From assembly GCA_038184435.1 (NCBI GenBank), contig CP116227.1, forward strand, positions 2,881,501 to 2,945,500: DNA of 64,000 nt, in the 5' to 3' direction. Source of the DNA: Nocardioides alkalitolerans. Lineage in GTDB: Bacteria > Actinomycetota > Actinomycetes > Propionibacteriales > Nocardioidaceae. The notes below the pieces were generated by a model. It had not been told where the DNA came from. It saw nothing but the letters and a program-made list of their open reading frames with translations, and made no database searches. Below are positions 1 to 8,403 of this stretch, piece by piece. Numbering within the stretch: the first letter of the stretch is position 1; every line of letters begins with the position of its first letter. A program made the position numbers and the translations under genes.

Positions 1-532
1 CGCGGTACCGCCGCTTGCGCAGCGCCGCGGCGTACCGCTTGCCGATCTCGTCGGCGCTCGCGGGGTCCCGGTACGTCGCGTGGTCGGGCAGGCGGGTGAG
101 GTTGCGCGGCGCGCGCGGCGGGCGCGCGCGCAGGCCCTTCGCGTAGACCTTGATGCGCGGCAGGATGCAGCCGACCAGGGACACCATGAGCAGCAGGTAG
201 ATGGCCGCGAACCACGGCGAGTCGTAGACCGAGAACAGGCCGAGCGCCTCGTAGACGGGCGTCAGCTTCGGGTGCCGGTCCTGCCACTGCGACACCTCGA
301 AGGCGTCGACCGCCTGCTGCGGCACCACGGAGCCGGGGATCGCGGCGAGCGCGACGAGCAGCAGCAGCACGAGCGCCGTGCGCATCGACGTGAGCTGGCG
401 CCAGCCCCAGCGGAGCAGCTCGACGGCGTTGAGCTCGCCGCTGCGCCGGCCGGGGTTGCCCGAGCCCGGCCCCTCGACGGGGGCGGCGCCGGGTTCCATC
501 CCTGCGCCCTCGGAGGTCTCGCGGGCGCTCAC
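1..532 (-). CDS. resB: ResB-like cytochrome c biogenesis protein, C-terminus cut off by window edge
   Basis: ResB is the membrane partner of CcsA (ResC) in system II cytochrome c maturation; it helps deliver reduced apocytochrome and heme outside the membrane. Translating the minus strand from a GTG at 532 gives an uninterrupted frame to base 1. After a Gly/Pro-rich cytoplasmic tail comes the family hallmark SMRTALVLLLLVALAAIPGS, followed by VVPQ, then a second membrane segment (AAIYLLLMVSLVGCILPR) and the start of the extracytoplasmic domain. About 177 of the usual roughly 500 residues are present. The GTG overlaps the ccdA stop in a GTGA junction, so translation is probably coupled. The missing part, and probably ccsA, lie left of the window. 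Confidence 0.9.
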   Translation of the reverse strand, partial: MSARETSEGAGMEPGAAPVEGPGSGNPGRRSGELNAVELLRWGWRQLTSMRTALVLLLLVALAAIPGSVVPQQAVDAFEVSQWQDRHPKLTPVYEALGLFSVYDSPWFAAIYLLLMVSLVGCILPRIKVYAKGLRARPPRAPRNLTRLPDHATYRDPASADEIGKRYAAALRKRRYR

Positions 533-1338
533 ACGCCCACCTCGTACCCGGTGATGAGCGAGCGCTGCAGGTCCTGCACCACGACGTCCCACCAGCCCGT
601 CACGAGGAGCACACCGACGGCGACGAGCATGAGGCCGCCGACCCGCATGACCAGGACCTGCCGCTTCCGCAGCCAGCCCACGGCCCGCATCGACCAGCCG
701 AAGCCGAGCGCGATGAGCACGAAGGGGATGCCGAGGCCGAGGGCGTAGACCCCCGACAGCAGGGCGCCGCGCCCCGCGGTGCCCTCGTTGTAGGCCAGCG
801 AGGTGATCGCCACCAGGGTCGGGCCGACGCACGGCGTCCAGCCCAGGCCGAAGAGGAAGCCGAGACCCGGGGCCGCGAGCAGGCCGACGGAGGGGATCTT
901 GTGCACCCGGACGTCGCGGTCGAGACCGGGGATCCGCAGGAAGCCGGCGAACGCCAGGCCCAGCACGATCGTGAGCGCGCCCAGCACGATCGTCAGCGTG
1001 CGGCGCCACTCGAAGAACCAGACGGCGATGCTGGCGGAGGCCACCCCGAGGAGCACGAACACCGTGGCGAAGCCCGCGACGAACAGCAGGGACCCGGCGA
1101 GCAGGCGGCCGCGGCGCACGCGGACCCGCTCGGCCGTGAGCGTGCCGCCGCCCGTGGGGCGGCCGCCCGTCGCGTCGACGACCTCGGCCGCGGACATGCC
1201 CGTCGCGTAGGACAGGTAGCCCGGCACCAGCGGCAGCACGCACGGGGAGAAGAAGGAGACGAGGCCGGCGATCAGCGCGACGGGCACCGCGAGGAGGAGC
1301 GAGCCGCTCGCGGCGGTCTCCGCGAAGGCGTCACCCAT
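529..1338 (-). CDS. ccdA: Cytochrome c biogenesis protein CcdA (DsbD-type thiol transporter)
   Basis: CcdA carries electrons across the membrane from cytoplasmic thioredoxin to extracytoplasmic thiol proteins, keeping apocytochrome cysteines reduced. The protein is almost all membrane segments (about six). It has the two expected conserved cysteine sites: SFFSPCVLPLVPGYLS near residue 30 and GLGWTPCVGPTL in the second half. It sits between a TlpA-like lipoprotein and resB, the standard cytochrome c maturation order. I chose the ATG at 1338, which overlaps the TlpA stop; an in-frame GTG at 1347 is the alternative. Its own stop overlaps the resB start. Confidence 0.9.
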   Translation of the reverse strand: MGDAFAETAASGSLLLAVPVALIAGLVSFFSPCVLPLVPGYLSYATGMSAAEVVDATGGRPTGGGTLTAERVRVRRGRLLAGSLLFVAGFATVFVLLGVASASIAVWFFEWRRTLTIVLGALTIVLGLAFAGFLRIPGLDRDVRVHKIPSVGLLAAPGLGFLFGLGWTPCVGPTLVAITSLAYNEGTAGRGALLSGVYALGLGIPFVLIALGFGWSMRAVGWLRKRQVLVMRVGGLMLVAVGVLLVTGWWDVVVQDLQRSLITGYEVGV

Positions 1339-1939
1339 CGCCGCCACCGGCCCCGGCCGCGCCCTCCTCGTCGAGGACCGACTCGACGAGGGTGGTCACC
1401 GTCGTCGCGGACGGGACGCGACCGACGATCGTCGCGGCGACGCGGCCCTCGCTGTCGAGGACGGTGGTCGACGGGATCGCCCGCGGCGAGAGGGAGCCCG
1501 CGAACGCGAGGAGCGCGCGCCCGTCGGGCGAGTAGAAGGACGGGTACTCCACGCCGTACTCCCGCTCGAAGCTCTGCGCCTGCGCGGTCGAGGAGTCGCG
1601 GTTGTTGATGCCGACGAAGGCCGCGGAGTCGCCCAGCTGCCGGGCGGCCTCGACGAGGTCGGGTGCCTCGGCGCGGCACGGCGGGCACCAGGAGCCCCAG
1701 ACGTTGACGACCACGGGGGTGCCGCGGAAGTCCTCGAGCGACAGCGGCTGGCCCTCGAGGTCCTCGCCGTCGAGGACGATGGGGTCGCCGCGCTCGGCGG
1801 GGGCGTACTCGGTGAGCTGGCCGTCGGCCGACACGTAGCCCGCGTCGCCCGTCGCCTCCACGTCGCTGCAGCCCGCCAGCAGGGCGAGGCCCAGCAGCAG
1901 GGCCGCCCCGGTCGGGGCGGTGCGCCGTCGCTTCCGCAT
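1331..1939 (-). CDS. TlpA/ResA-like thioredoxin lipoprotein
   Basis: This is an extracytoplasmic thiol-disulfide protein that probably reduces apocytochrome c, using electrons passed on by CcdA. It has a basic N-terminus, a hydrophobic stretch and a lipobox LLAGC (Cys about residue 24), so it is expected to be lipid-anchored outside the membrane. The thioredoxin fold follows, with the active site NVWGSWCPPCRAEAP and a late cis-proline segment (SPRAIPSTTVLD). Length, 202 residues, is normal for the AhpC/TSA-Redoxin lipoproteins. The start ATG overlaps the stop of the upstream phosphatase gene (TGATG), and the gene runs into ccdA. The M. tuberculosis counterpart by position is Rv0526. Confidence 0.88.
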   Translation of the reverse strand: MRKRRRTAPTGAALLLGLALLAGCSDVEATGDAGYVSADGQLTEYAPAERGDPIVLDGEDLEGQPLSLEDFRGTPVVVNVWGSWCPPCRAEAPDLVEAARQLGDSAAFVGINNRDSSTAQAQSFEREYGVEYPSFYSPDGRALLAFAGSLSPRAIPSTTVLDSEGRVAATIVGRVPSATTVTTLVESVLDEEGAAGAGGGDG

Positions 1940-2640
1940 CAGGGTCGGTGCTCCTCCGCCGCGCCGCCGGCCGAGAAGGGCGCTGCCTTGTCACGGGTGG
2001 GGATGAGGTCGCCCGCCGGCTCCGAGTAGGTCAGGTGGGTGAGCAGCTCGCCGCGGAAGTGCAGCGAGGTCAGCGAGCAGAGGGTGCACTGGCGCTTGCG
2101 CGGGTCGTGCAGGAACGACCGGTTCTCGACGACCAGCCGGGTCGTCCAGATCGGCAGCTGGTGGGAGACGACCACGGCCTCGTTGGGCTGGCCGGCGGCC
2201 GCCTCGGGCGCCGCTGCCGCCGCGTCCCGCGCGTCGTGCACGGCCGCCAGCATGCGGGCCGCGACCTCCTTGTAGGGCTCGCCCCACGACGGCTTGAACG
2301 GGTTCCAGAGGTGGCGCCACGTCGCCGGGTTGCGGAGCGCGTTGTCGCCGCCCCCGAAGCGCAGCCCCTCGAACTTGTTGGTGGACTCGATGACCCGCGC
2401 GTCGGTGACGACGTCGAGACCGCGCGCGGCGGCCAGCGGCGCCGCGGTCTCCTGGGCCCGCTCGAGCGGCGACACCCGCAGGTGGACGATGGGCCGGTCG
2501 CCGATCCGCTCGGCGACGCGCTCGGCCATGGCCCGGCCGTTCGCGGACAGGTGGAACCCGTCGCGGCGGCCGTAGAGCACGCCCTCGGGGTTGTGCACCT
2601 CGCCGTGGCGCAGCAGGTGGACGACGGTCTGCTCGGTCAT
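1939..2640 (-). CDS. Histidine phosphatase family protein (phosphoglycerate mutase-like)
   Basis: The gene encodes 233 residues beginning MTEQTVVHLLRHGEVHNPEG; the RHG motif carries the phosphorylated histidine of the histidine phosphatase superfamily. A second conserved histidine follows late in VVVSHQLPIW. The substrate is unknown: mutase, sugar phosphatase and other activities all occur in this superfamily. I reject the much longer upstream extension of the frame, because the ATG at 2640 is preceded by a good ribosome site (GAGAGGAA) and the extension would run antisense-like through hemL. Position between hemL and the TlpA gene matches Rv0525 between Rv0524 and Rv0526. Confidence 0.85.
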   Translation of the reverse strand: MTEQTVVHLLRHGEVHNPEGVLYGRRDGFHLSANGRAMAERVAERIGDRPIVHLRVSPLERAQETAAPLAAARGLDVVTDARVIESTNKFEGLRFGGGDNALRNPATWRHLWNPFKPSWGEPYKEVAARMLAAVHDARDAAAAAPEAAAGQPNEAVVVSHQLPIWTTRLVVENRSFLHDPRKRQCTLCSLTSLHFRGELLTHLTYSEPAGDLIPTRDKAAPFSAGGAAEEHRP

Positions 2641-2666
2641 CGGTTCCTCTCGGTGGTCCGTCCGCC

Positions 2667-4013
2667 TCAGGCGGACGTTCCGTACGTCGCGGCCGCGGCC
2701 CGGGCTGCTGCGGGGAGCGCGTCCAGCACGTGCTGGACGGCGCGCTCGTCGTGGGCGGCGGAGCAGAACCACACCTCGTACGCCGACGGGGGCAGGTGCA
2801 CCCCGGCGTCGAGCATGGCATGGAAGAAGGCCGCGTAGGCGGGCAGGTGCTGGCGCCCCGCCTCGTCGAAGTCCCGCACGGCCGTGAGCGTCGAGCCCGG
2901 CTCCAGCAGGAAGATCGAGAACATGGTGCCGGCGCGCTGCACGAGGTGGGGCACCCCGGCCTCGCCGAGCGCCGCGGAGGCGGCCTCGCTGATCGTCGTC
3001 GCCACGGCGTCGACGTGGGCGTAGACCTCGTCGGTGGCGAGCCGCAGCGTGGTGAGGCCCGCGGTCGTCGCGACCGGGTTCCCCGACAGCGTGCCGGCCT
3101 GGTAGACGGGCCCCTCGGGCGACAGCATGCCCATGAGGTCGGCGCGCCCCCCGAACGCCGCGGCGGGGAGCCCGCCGCCCATCACCTTCCCGAACGTCAT
3201 GAGGTCGGGCACCCAGCCCTCGACCGCACCGTCCAGCCCCCACCCGCCCTGCTTGGTGGCGCGGAACCCCGTCATCACCTCGTCGGAGACGAACAGGGCG
3301 CCGTGCGCGGCGCAGGTGGCCGCGAGGAAGGCGTTGAACCCGGGCTCCGGGTTGACGACGCCCATGTTGCCCGGCGTCGCCTCCGTGATGACGCAGGCGA
3401 TGCGGTCGCCGTGCTCGGCGAAGACCCGCTCGACCGCGGCGCGGTCGTTGTAGGGCAGCACCATCGTCAGGTCGGTCGCGCTCTGCGGCACCCCGGGGGT
3501 GCCGGGCACCGCGAAGGTGGCCAGGCCCGAGCCGGCGCTGGCGAGCAGCGCGTCGACGTGGCCGTGGTAGCAACCGGCGAACTTCACGACGACGTCGCGC
3601 CCCGTCGCACCGCGCGCGAGCCGGATGGCCGACATCGTCGCCTCCGTGCCCGACGAGGTGAAGCGCACCCGCTCGACCGGTGTGCGCGCGACGATCTCCT
3701 CCGCCAGGAGGACCTCGGGCTCGGTCGGCGTCCCGTAGGACGTGCCCCGTGCGACCGCGGCCTGGACCGCCTCGAGCACCTCGGGGTGGGCGTGGCCGAG
3801 CAGCATCGGGCCCCAGGAGCCCACGAGGTCGACGTACTCGTTGCCGTCCACGTCGGTGAGCCAGGCGCCCTGCGCGGAGGCGATGAACCGGGGCGTCCCG
3901 CCGACGGCACCGAAGGCGCGGACGGGCGAGTTGACGCCGCCCGGGGTCACCGCCGACGCCCGCGCGAAGAGGTCGGCGGAGCGTGCTGTCGGACGGGAGG
4001 TCGGGGCAGTCAC
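2667..4013 (-). CDS. hemL: Glutamate-1-semialdehyde 2,1-aminomutase
   Basis: HemL converts glutamate-1-semialdehyde, the product of HemA, to 5-aminolevulinate, the first committed tetrapyrrole precursor. The protein has the class III aminotransferase fold, an N-terminal PGGVNSPVRAF signature and the PLP-lysine motif TFGKVMGGGLPAAAFGG. It is about 448 residues, the family norm. I chose the GTG at 4013 because a -10-like GAGAAT lies six bases upstream, which predicts a leaderless transcript; an ATG at 4049 would extend it by 12 residues. It lies apart from the rex-hemACDB operon, separated by the transglycosylase gene, and would be transcribed from its own promoter. Confidence 0.93.
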   Translation of the reverse strand: MTAPTSRPTARSADLFARASAVTPGGVNSPVRAFGAVGGTPRFIASAQGAWLTDVDGNEYVDLVGSWGPMLLGHAHPEVLEAVQAAVARGTSYGTPTEPEVLLAEEIVARTPVERVRFTSSGTEATMSAIRLARGATGRDVVVKFAGCYHGHVDALLASAGSGLATFAVPGTPGVPQSATDLTMVLPYNDRAAVERVFAEHGDRIACVITEATPGNMGVVNPEPGFNAFLAATCAAHGALFVSDEVMTGFRATKQGGWGLDGAVEGWVPDLMTFGKVMGGGLPAAAFGGRADLMGMLSPEGPVYQAGTLSGNPVATTAGLTTLRLATDEVYAHVDAVATTISEAASAALGEAGVPHLVQRAGTMFSIFLLEPGSTLTAVRDFDEAGRQHLPAYAAFFHAMLDAGVHLPPSAYEVWFCSAAHDERAVQHVLDALPAAARAAAATYGTSA

Positions 4014-4127
4014 CGGCCCATTCTCGCCCAGACCGGCAAGGTGGGGCACATCGGGCTACGACACAGCGTCGTTGACGGGGCGGAGAAGGGCCCTCCCACC
4101 GCATCAGAACGGTGACACGCAACGATT

Positions 4128-4145
4128 CCTCAAGGTATCCTCAAG
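4128..4145 (+). repeat. Tandem CCTCAAG direct repeat, possible activator site
   Basis: CCTCAAG occurs at 4128-4134 and again at 4139-4145, an 11-base period that puts both copies on one helix face. The pair ends 23 bases before the proposed -35 of the transglycosylase promoter. Spacing like this is typical of OmpR-family response regulators, but I do not recognise the sequence as a known site. Confidence 0.35.
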
Positions 4146-4168
4146 AACTGCGGCGCTTGGTGACCCCT

Positions 4169-4196
4169 CGTAACCTCCGGGGAACACCGGCGTTAG
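4169..4196 (+). promoter_or_regulatory. BldN-like ECF sigma promoter for the transglycosylase gene
   Basis: CGTAAC (4169-4174), 16 bases, then CGTTAG (4191-4196). This resembles the CGTAAC/CGTTGA promoter recognised by Streptomyces BldN as I recall it. It shares the string CGTAACCTCCGGG with the promoter before the rsbN-like gene in this window. Transcription would start about 65 bases before the ATG at 4270. Confidence 0.55.
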
Positions 4197-4269
4197 TCAC
4201 GTCACACGGCTTGAGGGAGCCACGGATCCGAGCGTGAGCCACGAGGCGCACGGGCGATGGGGAGAACAG

Positions 4270-5565
4270 ATGAGCAACAGCAAGTTCGCGCGCTGGCAGA
4301 AGGCGACGGCGCTCGCGCCGATGGCAGCGCTGTCCGCTGCCGCCACGGTCGTCGTCGCCGGCTCGGGCGGACCCGTCGGCACCCTCACGGCCGCCGACGA
4401 CACGGTGACCGAGGGCGCCATCGCGGTCCCCACCGACGCGGTCGAGACCCCGGCGAGCGTCTCGGTCCCCGACGCGGTGACGCCGACCACCGACCCGCAG
4501 ATCGTCAGCGCGTCCAGCACCAGCGGCATCCCGGCCGTCGCGCTCGGCGCCTACCAGCGGGCCCAGACGATCATCAACGGCGCCGACACCTCGTGCCGCA
4601 TCTCGTGGCAGCTCATCGCCGCGATCGGTCGCGTCGAGTCCGACCACGGGCGCTTCGGCGGCGGGCAGCTCTCCGACGAGGGCATCGCCACCCCGGGCAT
4701 CTTCGGCATCCCTCTCGACGGCTCCAACGGCACGTCGCGCATCCTCGACACCGACGCCGGCGAGCTGGACAACGACGCGACCTACGACCGTGCGGTCGGC
4801 CCCATGCAGTTCATCCCCTCCACGTGGCGCGTCATCGCGGTGGACGCCAACGGCGACGGCGTGCGCGACCCCCAGAACATCCACGACGCGGCGCTGGGCA
4901 CGGCGGTCTACCTCTGCTCCGGCACCGAGGACCTCTCCACCGAGGCCGGCAAGCGTGCGGCCGTGCTGCGCTACAACCGCAGCGAGGAGTACGTGAACCT
5001 CGTCCTCGCGATCGAGCAGGCCTACCTCGACGGCGAGTACACGTCGGTGCCCAACGCGGTCGCGTCGGCCAACTACTTCGTGCCCGACCCGGTGCGCCCG
5101 CAGAGCGGCGGATCCGTGGACTCGGCCGACCCCGGCACCGTCGGCGGTGGCAACGGCACCGGCTCGACGCCCGGCGCGGGTGGCACCGGCGGCTCGGGCA
5201 GCACCGGCGGCTCGGGCAGCAACGGCGGCAGCACGGGCGGCTCCGGCGGCACCGGCGGCTCGGACGGCGGCAGCACGGGCGGCTCCGGCGGCACCGGTGG
5301 CGGCTCCACCGGCGGCGGCACGGTGCCCGTCCCGACGCCCACCCCGACGCCCACCCCGAGCGAGCCGAAGGACGGCGGCCTCGCCGACCTCCCGACCGAC
5401 CCGGTGGGCACCGTCGGCGGCGTCGTCACCGACCCGATCGGCACCGTCGGCAACACGCTCACCTGGCTGCAGGCCAGCGTCTCGTGCAACGCCCAGGGCA
5501 AGTTCGACAACCCCTTCAAGACGAACGACCCGTGGGACCTGTGCATGAAGGCGCTCGGCTACTGA
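4270..5565 (+). CDS. Secreted lytic transglycosylase with Gly/Ser-rich linker
   Basis: This is a peptidoglycan-cleaving lytic murein transglycosylase of the SLT_2/MltB-like actinobacterial type, acting in the cell wall. A hydrophobic N-terminal segment (KATALAPMAALSAAATVVVA) should export it. The catalytic region covers about residues 95-265: the probable catalytic Glu is in IGRVESDHGRFGG, followed by GPMQFIPSTW and DANGDGVRDPQNIHDAALG. A long low-complexity Gly/Ser/Thr tract and a PTPTPTPTP segment follow. The protein ends in a short Cys-containing tail (VSCNAQGKFDNPF...DLCMKALGY) that could form a disulfide. The ATG at 4270 has GGGGAGAACAG just upstream, so I prefer it to an ATG at 4234. 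Its promoter looks BldN-like. Confidence 0.85.
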   Translation: MSNSKFARWQKATALAPMAALSAAATVVVAGSGGPVGTLTAADDTVTEGAIAVPTDAVETPASVSVPDAVTPTTDPQIVSASSTSGIPAVALGAYQRAQTIINGADTSCRISWQLIAAIGRVESDHGRFGGGQLSDEGIATPGIFGIPLDGSNGTSRILDTDAGELDNDATYDRAVGPMQFIPSTWRVIAVDANGDGVRDPQNIHDAALGTAVYLCSGTEDLSTEAGKRAAVLRYNRSEEYVNLVLAIEQAYLDGEYTSVPNAVASANYFVPDPVRPQSGGSVDSADPGTVGGGNGTGSTPGAGGTGGSGSTGGSGSNGGSTGGSGGTGGSDGGSTGGSGGTGGGSTGGGTVPVPTPTPTPTPSEPKDGGLADLPTDPVGTVGGVVTDPIGTVGNTLTWLQASVSCNAQGKFDNPFKTNDPWDLCMKALGY

Positions 5566-5579
5566 CGCTCCCCCTGACG

Positions 5580-5621
5580 ACGACAGCGGCCCCGGACCAC
5601 CTGGTCCGGGGCCGCTGTCGT
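5580..5621. terminator. Bidirectional terminator between convergent genes
   Basis: A perfect inverted repeat of 20 bases (5580-5599 with 5602-5621, two central bases) starts at ACGACAGCGGCCCCGG. It lies between the convergent transglycosylase and hemB genes and could stop transcription from both sides. Confidence 0.85.
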
Positions 5622-5665
5622 TCGCGTGCGGCGTGCCGCGTGCAGGGCGTGGAACGCGCGTCCGC

Positions 5666-6679
5666 TCAGCGCAGCAGTCGAGCGGCCTCGGCCGCCCAGT
5701 AGGTCAGCACCACGTCGGCGCCGGCCCGGCGGATCGAGACCAGCGTCTCGAGGATCGCGGCCTCGCGGTCGATCCAGCCGTTGGCCGCGGCGGCCTCGAC
5801 CATCGCGTACTCCCCCGAGATGTTGTAGGCCGCCACCGGCACGTCGACGGCGTCCCGCACGCGGCGCACGACGTCGAGGTAGGCCAGCGCGGGCTTCACC
5901 ATCACCAGGTCCGCGCCCTCGGCGACGTCCAGCTGGGCCTCGCGCACGCCCTCGAGCGCGTTGCGGGCGTCCTGCTGGTACGTGCGTCGGTCGCCCACCA
6001 GGGACGAGTCGACGGCCTCGCGGAAGGGGCCGTAGAACGCGGAGGCGTACTTCGCCGAGTACGCCATGATCGCCACGTCGGTGGCACCCACCCCGTCGAG
6101 CGCGTCGCGGATGACGGCGACCTGGCCGTCCATCATCCCGCTGGGCCCGAGCACCGCGGCGCCGGCGGCGGCCTGCGCGCGCGCCATCTCGGCGTACACC
6201 TCGAGCGTCGCGTCGTTGTCGACACGGCCGGCCGCGTCGAGCACGCCGCAGTGGCCGTGGTCGGTGAACTCGTCGAGGCAGAGGTCGGCCATCACGGGCA
6301 GGGCGTCGCCGACCTCGGCCGCGACGTCCGCGATGGCGGCGTTGAGCACGCCGTCGGGGTCGACGGCACCGGAGCCCACCGCGTCCTTCGACGTGGGCAC
6401 GCCGAAGAGCATGATGCCGCCCAGCCCGAGCTCCGCCGCCTCGACGGCGGCCGCGCGCAGCGAGTCGCGCGTGTGCTGCACGACGCCCGGCATGGAGCTG
6501 ATCGGCACCGGCGTCTCCGCACCCTCCCGCACGAACACGGGGAGCACGAGCTGCCCCGCCCGGAGCGTGGTCTCGGCGACCAGCTCCCGGAGCGCGGGCG
6601 TGCGGCGCAGGCGGCGCGGACGCAGGTACGGCGACTCCACGGGCGGGCGCACCAGGCCCGCCCGCGTGCCGTCCTGCAC
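5666..6679 (-). CDS. hemB: Porphobilinogen synthase (5-aminolevulinate dehydratase)
   Basis: HemB condenses two 5-aminolevulinate molecules to porphobilinogen. The 337-residue protein has both conserved lysine regions: YSAKYASAFYGPFREA and the Schiff-base segment MVKPALAYLD. The metal-site region reads DLCLDEFTDHGHCG; the middle cysteine of the usual zinc triad is Asp here, so zinc dependence may be weakened. It is the last gene of rex-hemA-hemC-cobA/hemD-hemB, eight bases after the preceding stop. The start is GTG at 6679; no strong ribosome site is visible, which fits translational coupling. A strong terminator follows the gene. Confidence 0.95.
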   Translation of the reverse strand: MQDGTRAGLVRPPVESPYLRPRRLRRTPALRELVAETTLRAGQLVLPVFVREGAETPVPISSMPGVVQHTRDSLRAAAVEAAELGLGGIMLFGVPTSKDAVGSGAVDPDGVLNAAIADVAAEVGDALPVMADLCLDEFTDHGHCGVLDAAGRVDNDATLEVYAEMARAQAAAGAAVLGPSGMMDGQVAVIRDALDGVGATDVAIMAYSAKYASAFYGPFREAVDSSLVGDRRTYQQDARNALEGVREAQLDVAEGADLVMVKPALAYLDVVRRVRDAVDVPVAAYNISGEYAMVEAAAANGWIDREAAILETLVSIRRAGADVVLTYWAAEAARLLR

Positions 6680-6687
6680 GGGCCCGG

Positions 6688-8403
6688 TCAGTTCGAGACC
6701 TTGCGGCGCGAGGTGGTCTTGCGGTCCGACGGCTTGGTCACCGGCTGGCCCGACTCGACCAGCGCCAGGCGGCGGGCCGCACCGAAGTCGGCCAGCGCGT
6801 CGGCCAGCACCTCGGCGGAGGGCGACGGAGCCATCACGTCGACCCGCAGGCCGTGCTCCTCCGCCGTCTTCGCCGTCGCCGGACCGATGACGGCGATGAC
6901 CGTCGACGGGTGCGGCTTGCCGGCGATGCCGACCAGGTTGCGGACCGTCGAGGACGACGTGAAGACCACGGCGTCGAACTTGCCGGTCTTGATGGCGTCA
7001 CGGACGGGCGCGGCCGGCGGCGCGGCGCGCACCGTGCGGTAGGCCGTCACGTCGTCGCACTCCCAGCCCAGGTCGATGAGACCGGCGACCAGGTTCTCGG
7101 TCGCGATGTCCGCCCGCGGGAGGAAGACCCGGTTGATGGGGTCGAGCACCTCGTCGTACTCCGGCCACACCTCGAGCAGGCCGGCGGCCGACTGCTCGCC
7201 CGTGGGCACCAGGTCGGCGCGCAGGCCCCAGGCGCCGATCGCCTCGGCGGTCTTGTCGCCCACCGCCGCGATCTTCAGGCCCGAGAAGGCACGGGCGTCG
7301 AGGCCGTACTCCTCGAACTTCTCGCGGACGGCGCGCACCGCGTTGGCCGAGGTGAAGGCGATCCACTCGTAGCGGCCCTCGACGAGGCCACGGACGGCCT
7401 TGTCCATCTGCTGCGGGTTGCGGGGCGGCTCGACCGAGATGGTCGGCACCTCCTCCGGCACGCCGCCGTAGCCGCGCAGCCGGGCCGACAGCGGACCCGC
7501 CTGGTCCTTGGTGCGCGGCACCAGCACGCGCCAGCCGAACAGCGGCTTGGTCTCGAACCACGACAGCGTCTCGCGCAGGTCGACGACCTCGCCGACGACC
7601 GTGACGGCCGGCGGCTGGATCTTCGCGGCGCGGGCGTCGGCCGCGATGTTCTCCAGCGTCGAGGTCACCGTGACCTGCTCGGTGGTCGTGCCGACGCGCG
7701 TCATCGCGACCGGCGTCGACGCCGGGCGACCGGCGGCGACGAGCGCGGAGGCGACGTCGGCGATCGGACCGACCGAGCTGAGGAGCACGAGGGTGCGACC
7801 GTCGGCGTACTGGCTCCAGTCGACCTTGTCGGTGCACGACACCACGGTCACCTCGCGGTGGCTGCGGGTGGTGAGCGGGATCCCGGCGTACGCCGGCACC
7901 GCGGTCGCCGCGGAGACGCCGGGGACGATCTCGAACCCGATGCCCGCCTTGACGCACGCCTGCGCCTCCTCGGGACCCGATGCGTAGAGGAACGGGTCGC
8001 CCGTCATGAGCCGCACGACGTGCTTGCCGGCCTTGGCGGGCTTGAGCAGCACCTTCGCGCGGGCGGCGTGGGTCAGCGGCTGGCCGTCGTCGCCGAAGCC
8101 GCCGTCGAGGAAGACCGGGCCCTCGTCGACGACGGTCTCGTTGCCGTCCGCGTCGGTGACGACGGTCGGCGTCGGGATGCCCAGCACCGAGCGCACGAGG
8201 ACCTCGTGGTCGGGGGCCTCCGTGACCACCACGTCGGCGGCCCGGAGGAGGTCCAGCGCGCGGACGGTCAGCAGGCCCGGGTCACCGGGGCCGCTGCCGA
8301 CGAACGACACCCAGCCCCCGTCGGGCGTGCCGGTCGCGCCGGCCGGCGAGCCGCCCGGCGCGGCGGTGGTGCGGTCTTTGCTCCCTGCGGTACGTCGCGT
8401 CAT
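6688..8403 (-). CDS. cobA-hemD: Fused uroporphyrinogen-III C-methyltransferase / uroporphyrinogen-III synthase
   Basis: This 571-residue protein has two enzymes. The N-terminal half, about residues 25-275, is a SUMT-type tetrapyrrole methylase: VSFVGSGPGDPGLLTVRALDLL, RLMTGDPFLYASGPEEAQA, and the GIPLTTRSHR region. It makes precorrin-2 for siroheme and cobalamin. The C-terminal half, about residues 300-545, is HemD, which closes and inverts ring D (GWRVLVPRTKDQAG, WIAFTSANAVRAVREKF, VVFTSSSTVRNLV). The fusion is common in actinobacteria and couples the branch point. The ATG at 8403 overlaps the hemC stop (ATGA); the longer upstream frame is antisense-like extension over hemC. Confidence 0.93.
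   Translation of the reverse strand: MTRRTAGSKDRTTAAPGGSPAGATGTPDGGWVSFVGSGPGDPGLLTVRALDLLRAADVVVTEAPDHEVLVRSVLGIPTPTVVTDADGNETVVDEGPVFLDGGFGDDGQPLTHAARAKVLLKPAKAGKHVVRLMTGDPFLYASGPEEAQACVKAGIGFEIVPGVSAATAVPAYAGIPLTTRSHREVTVVSCTDKVDWSQYADGRTLVLLSSVGPIADVASALVAAGRPASTPVAMTRVGTTTEQVTVTSTLENIAADARAAKIQPPAVTVVGEVVDLRETLSWFETKPLFGWRVLVPRTKDQAGPLSARLRGYGGVPEEVPTISVEPPRNPQQMDKAVRGLVEGRYEWIAFTSANAVRAVREKFEEYGLDARAFSGLKIAAVGDKTAEAIGAWGLRADLVPTGEQSAAGLLEVWPEYDEVLDPINRVFLPRADIATENLVAGLIDLGWECDDVTAYRTVRAAPPAAPVRDAIKTGKFDAVVFTSSSTVRNLVGIAGKPHPSTVIAVIGPATAKTAEEHGLRVDVMAPSPSAEVLADALADFGAARRLALVESGQPVTKPSDRKTTSRRKVSN

Noticed and set aside
4140..4269. c-di-AMP (ydaO-type) riboswitch before the transglycosylase gene
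   Set aside because: Some fragments look similar (GGGGAAC, ATCCGA...GAGGCGC), but the conserved GGGTGAAT and CAGCTAACC blocks are absent. The leader after the proposed start site is only about 65 bases, too short for that RNA.
5150..5330. Minisatellite or transposon repeat
   Set aside because: The repetition encodes the Gly/Ser/Thr linker of the transglycosylase in one continuous frame and has no flanking element features.
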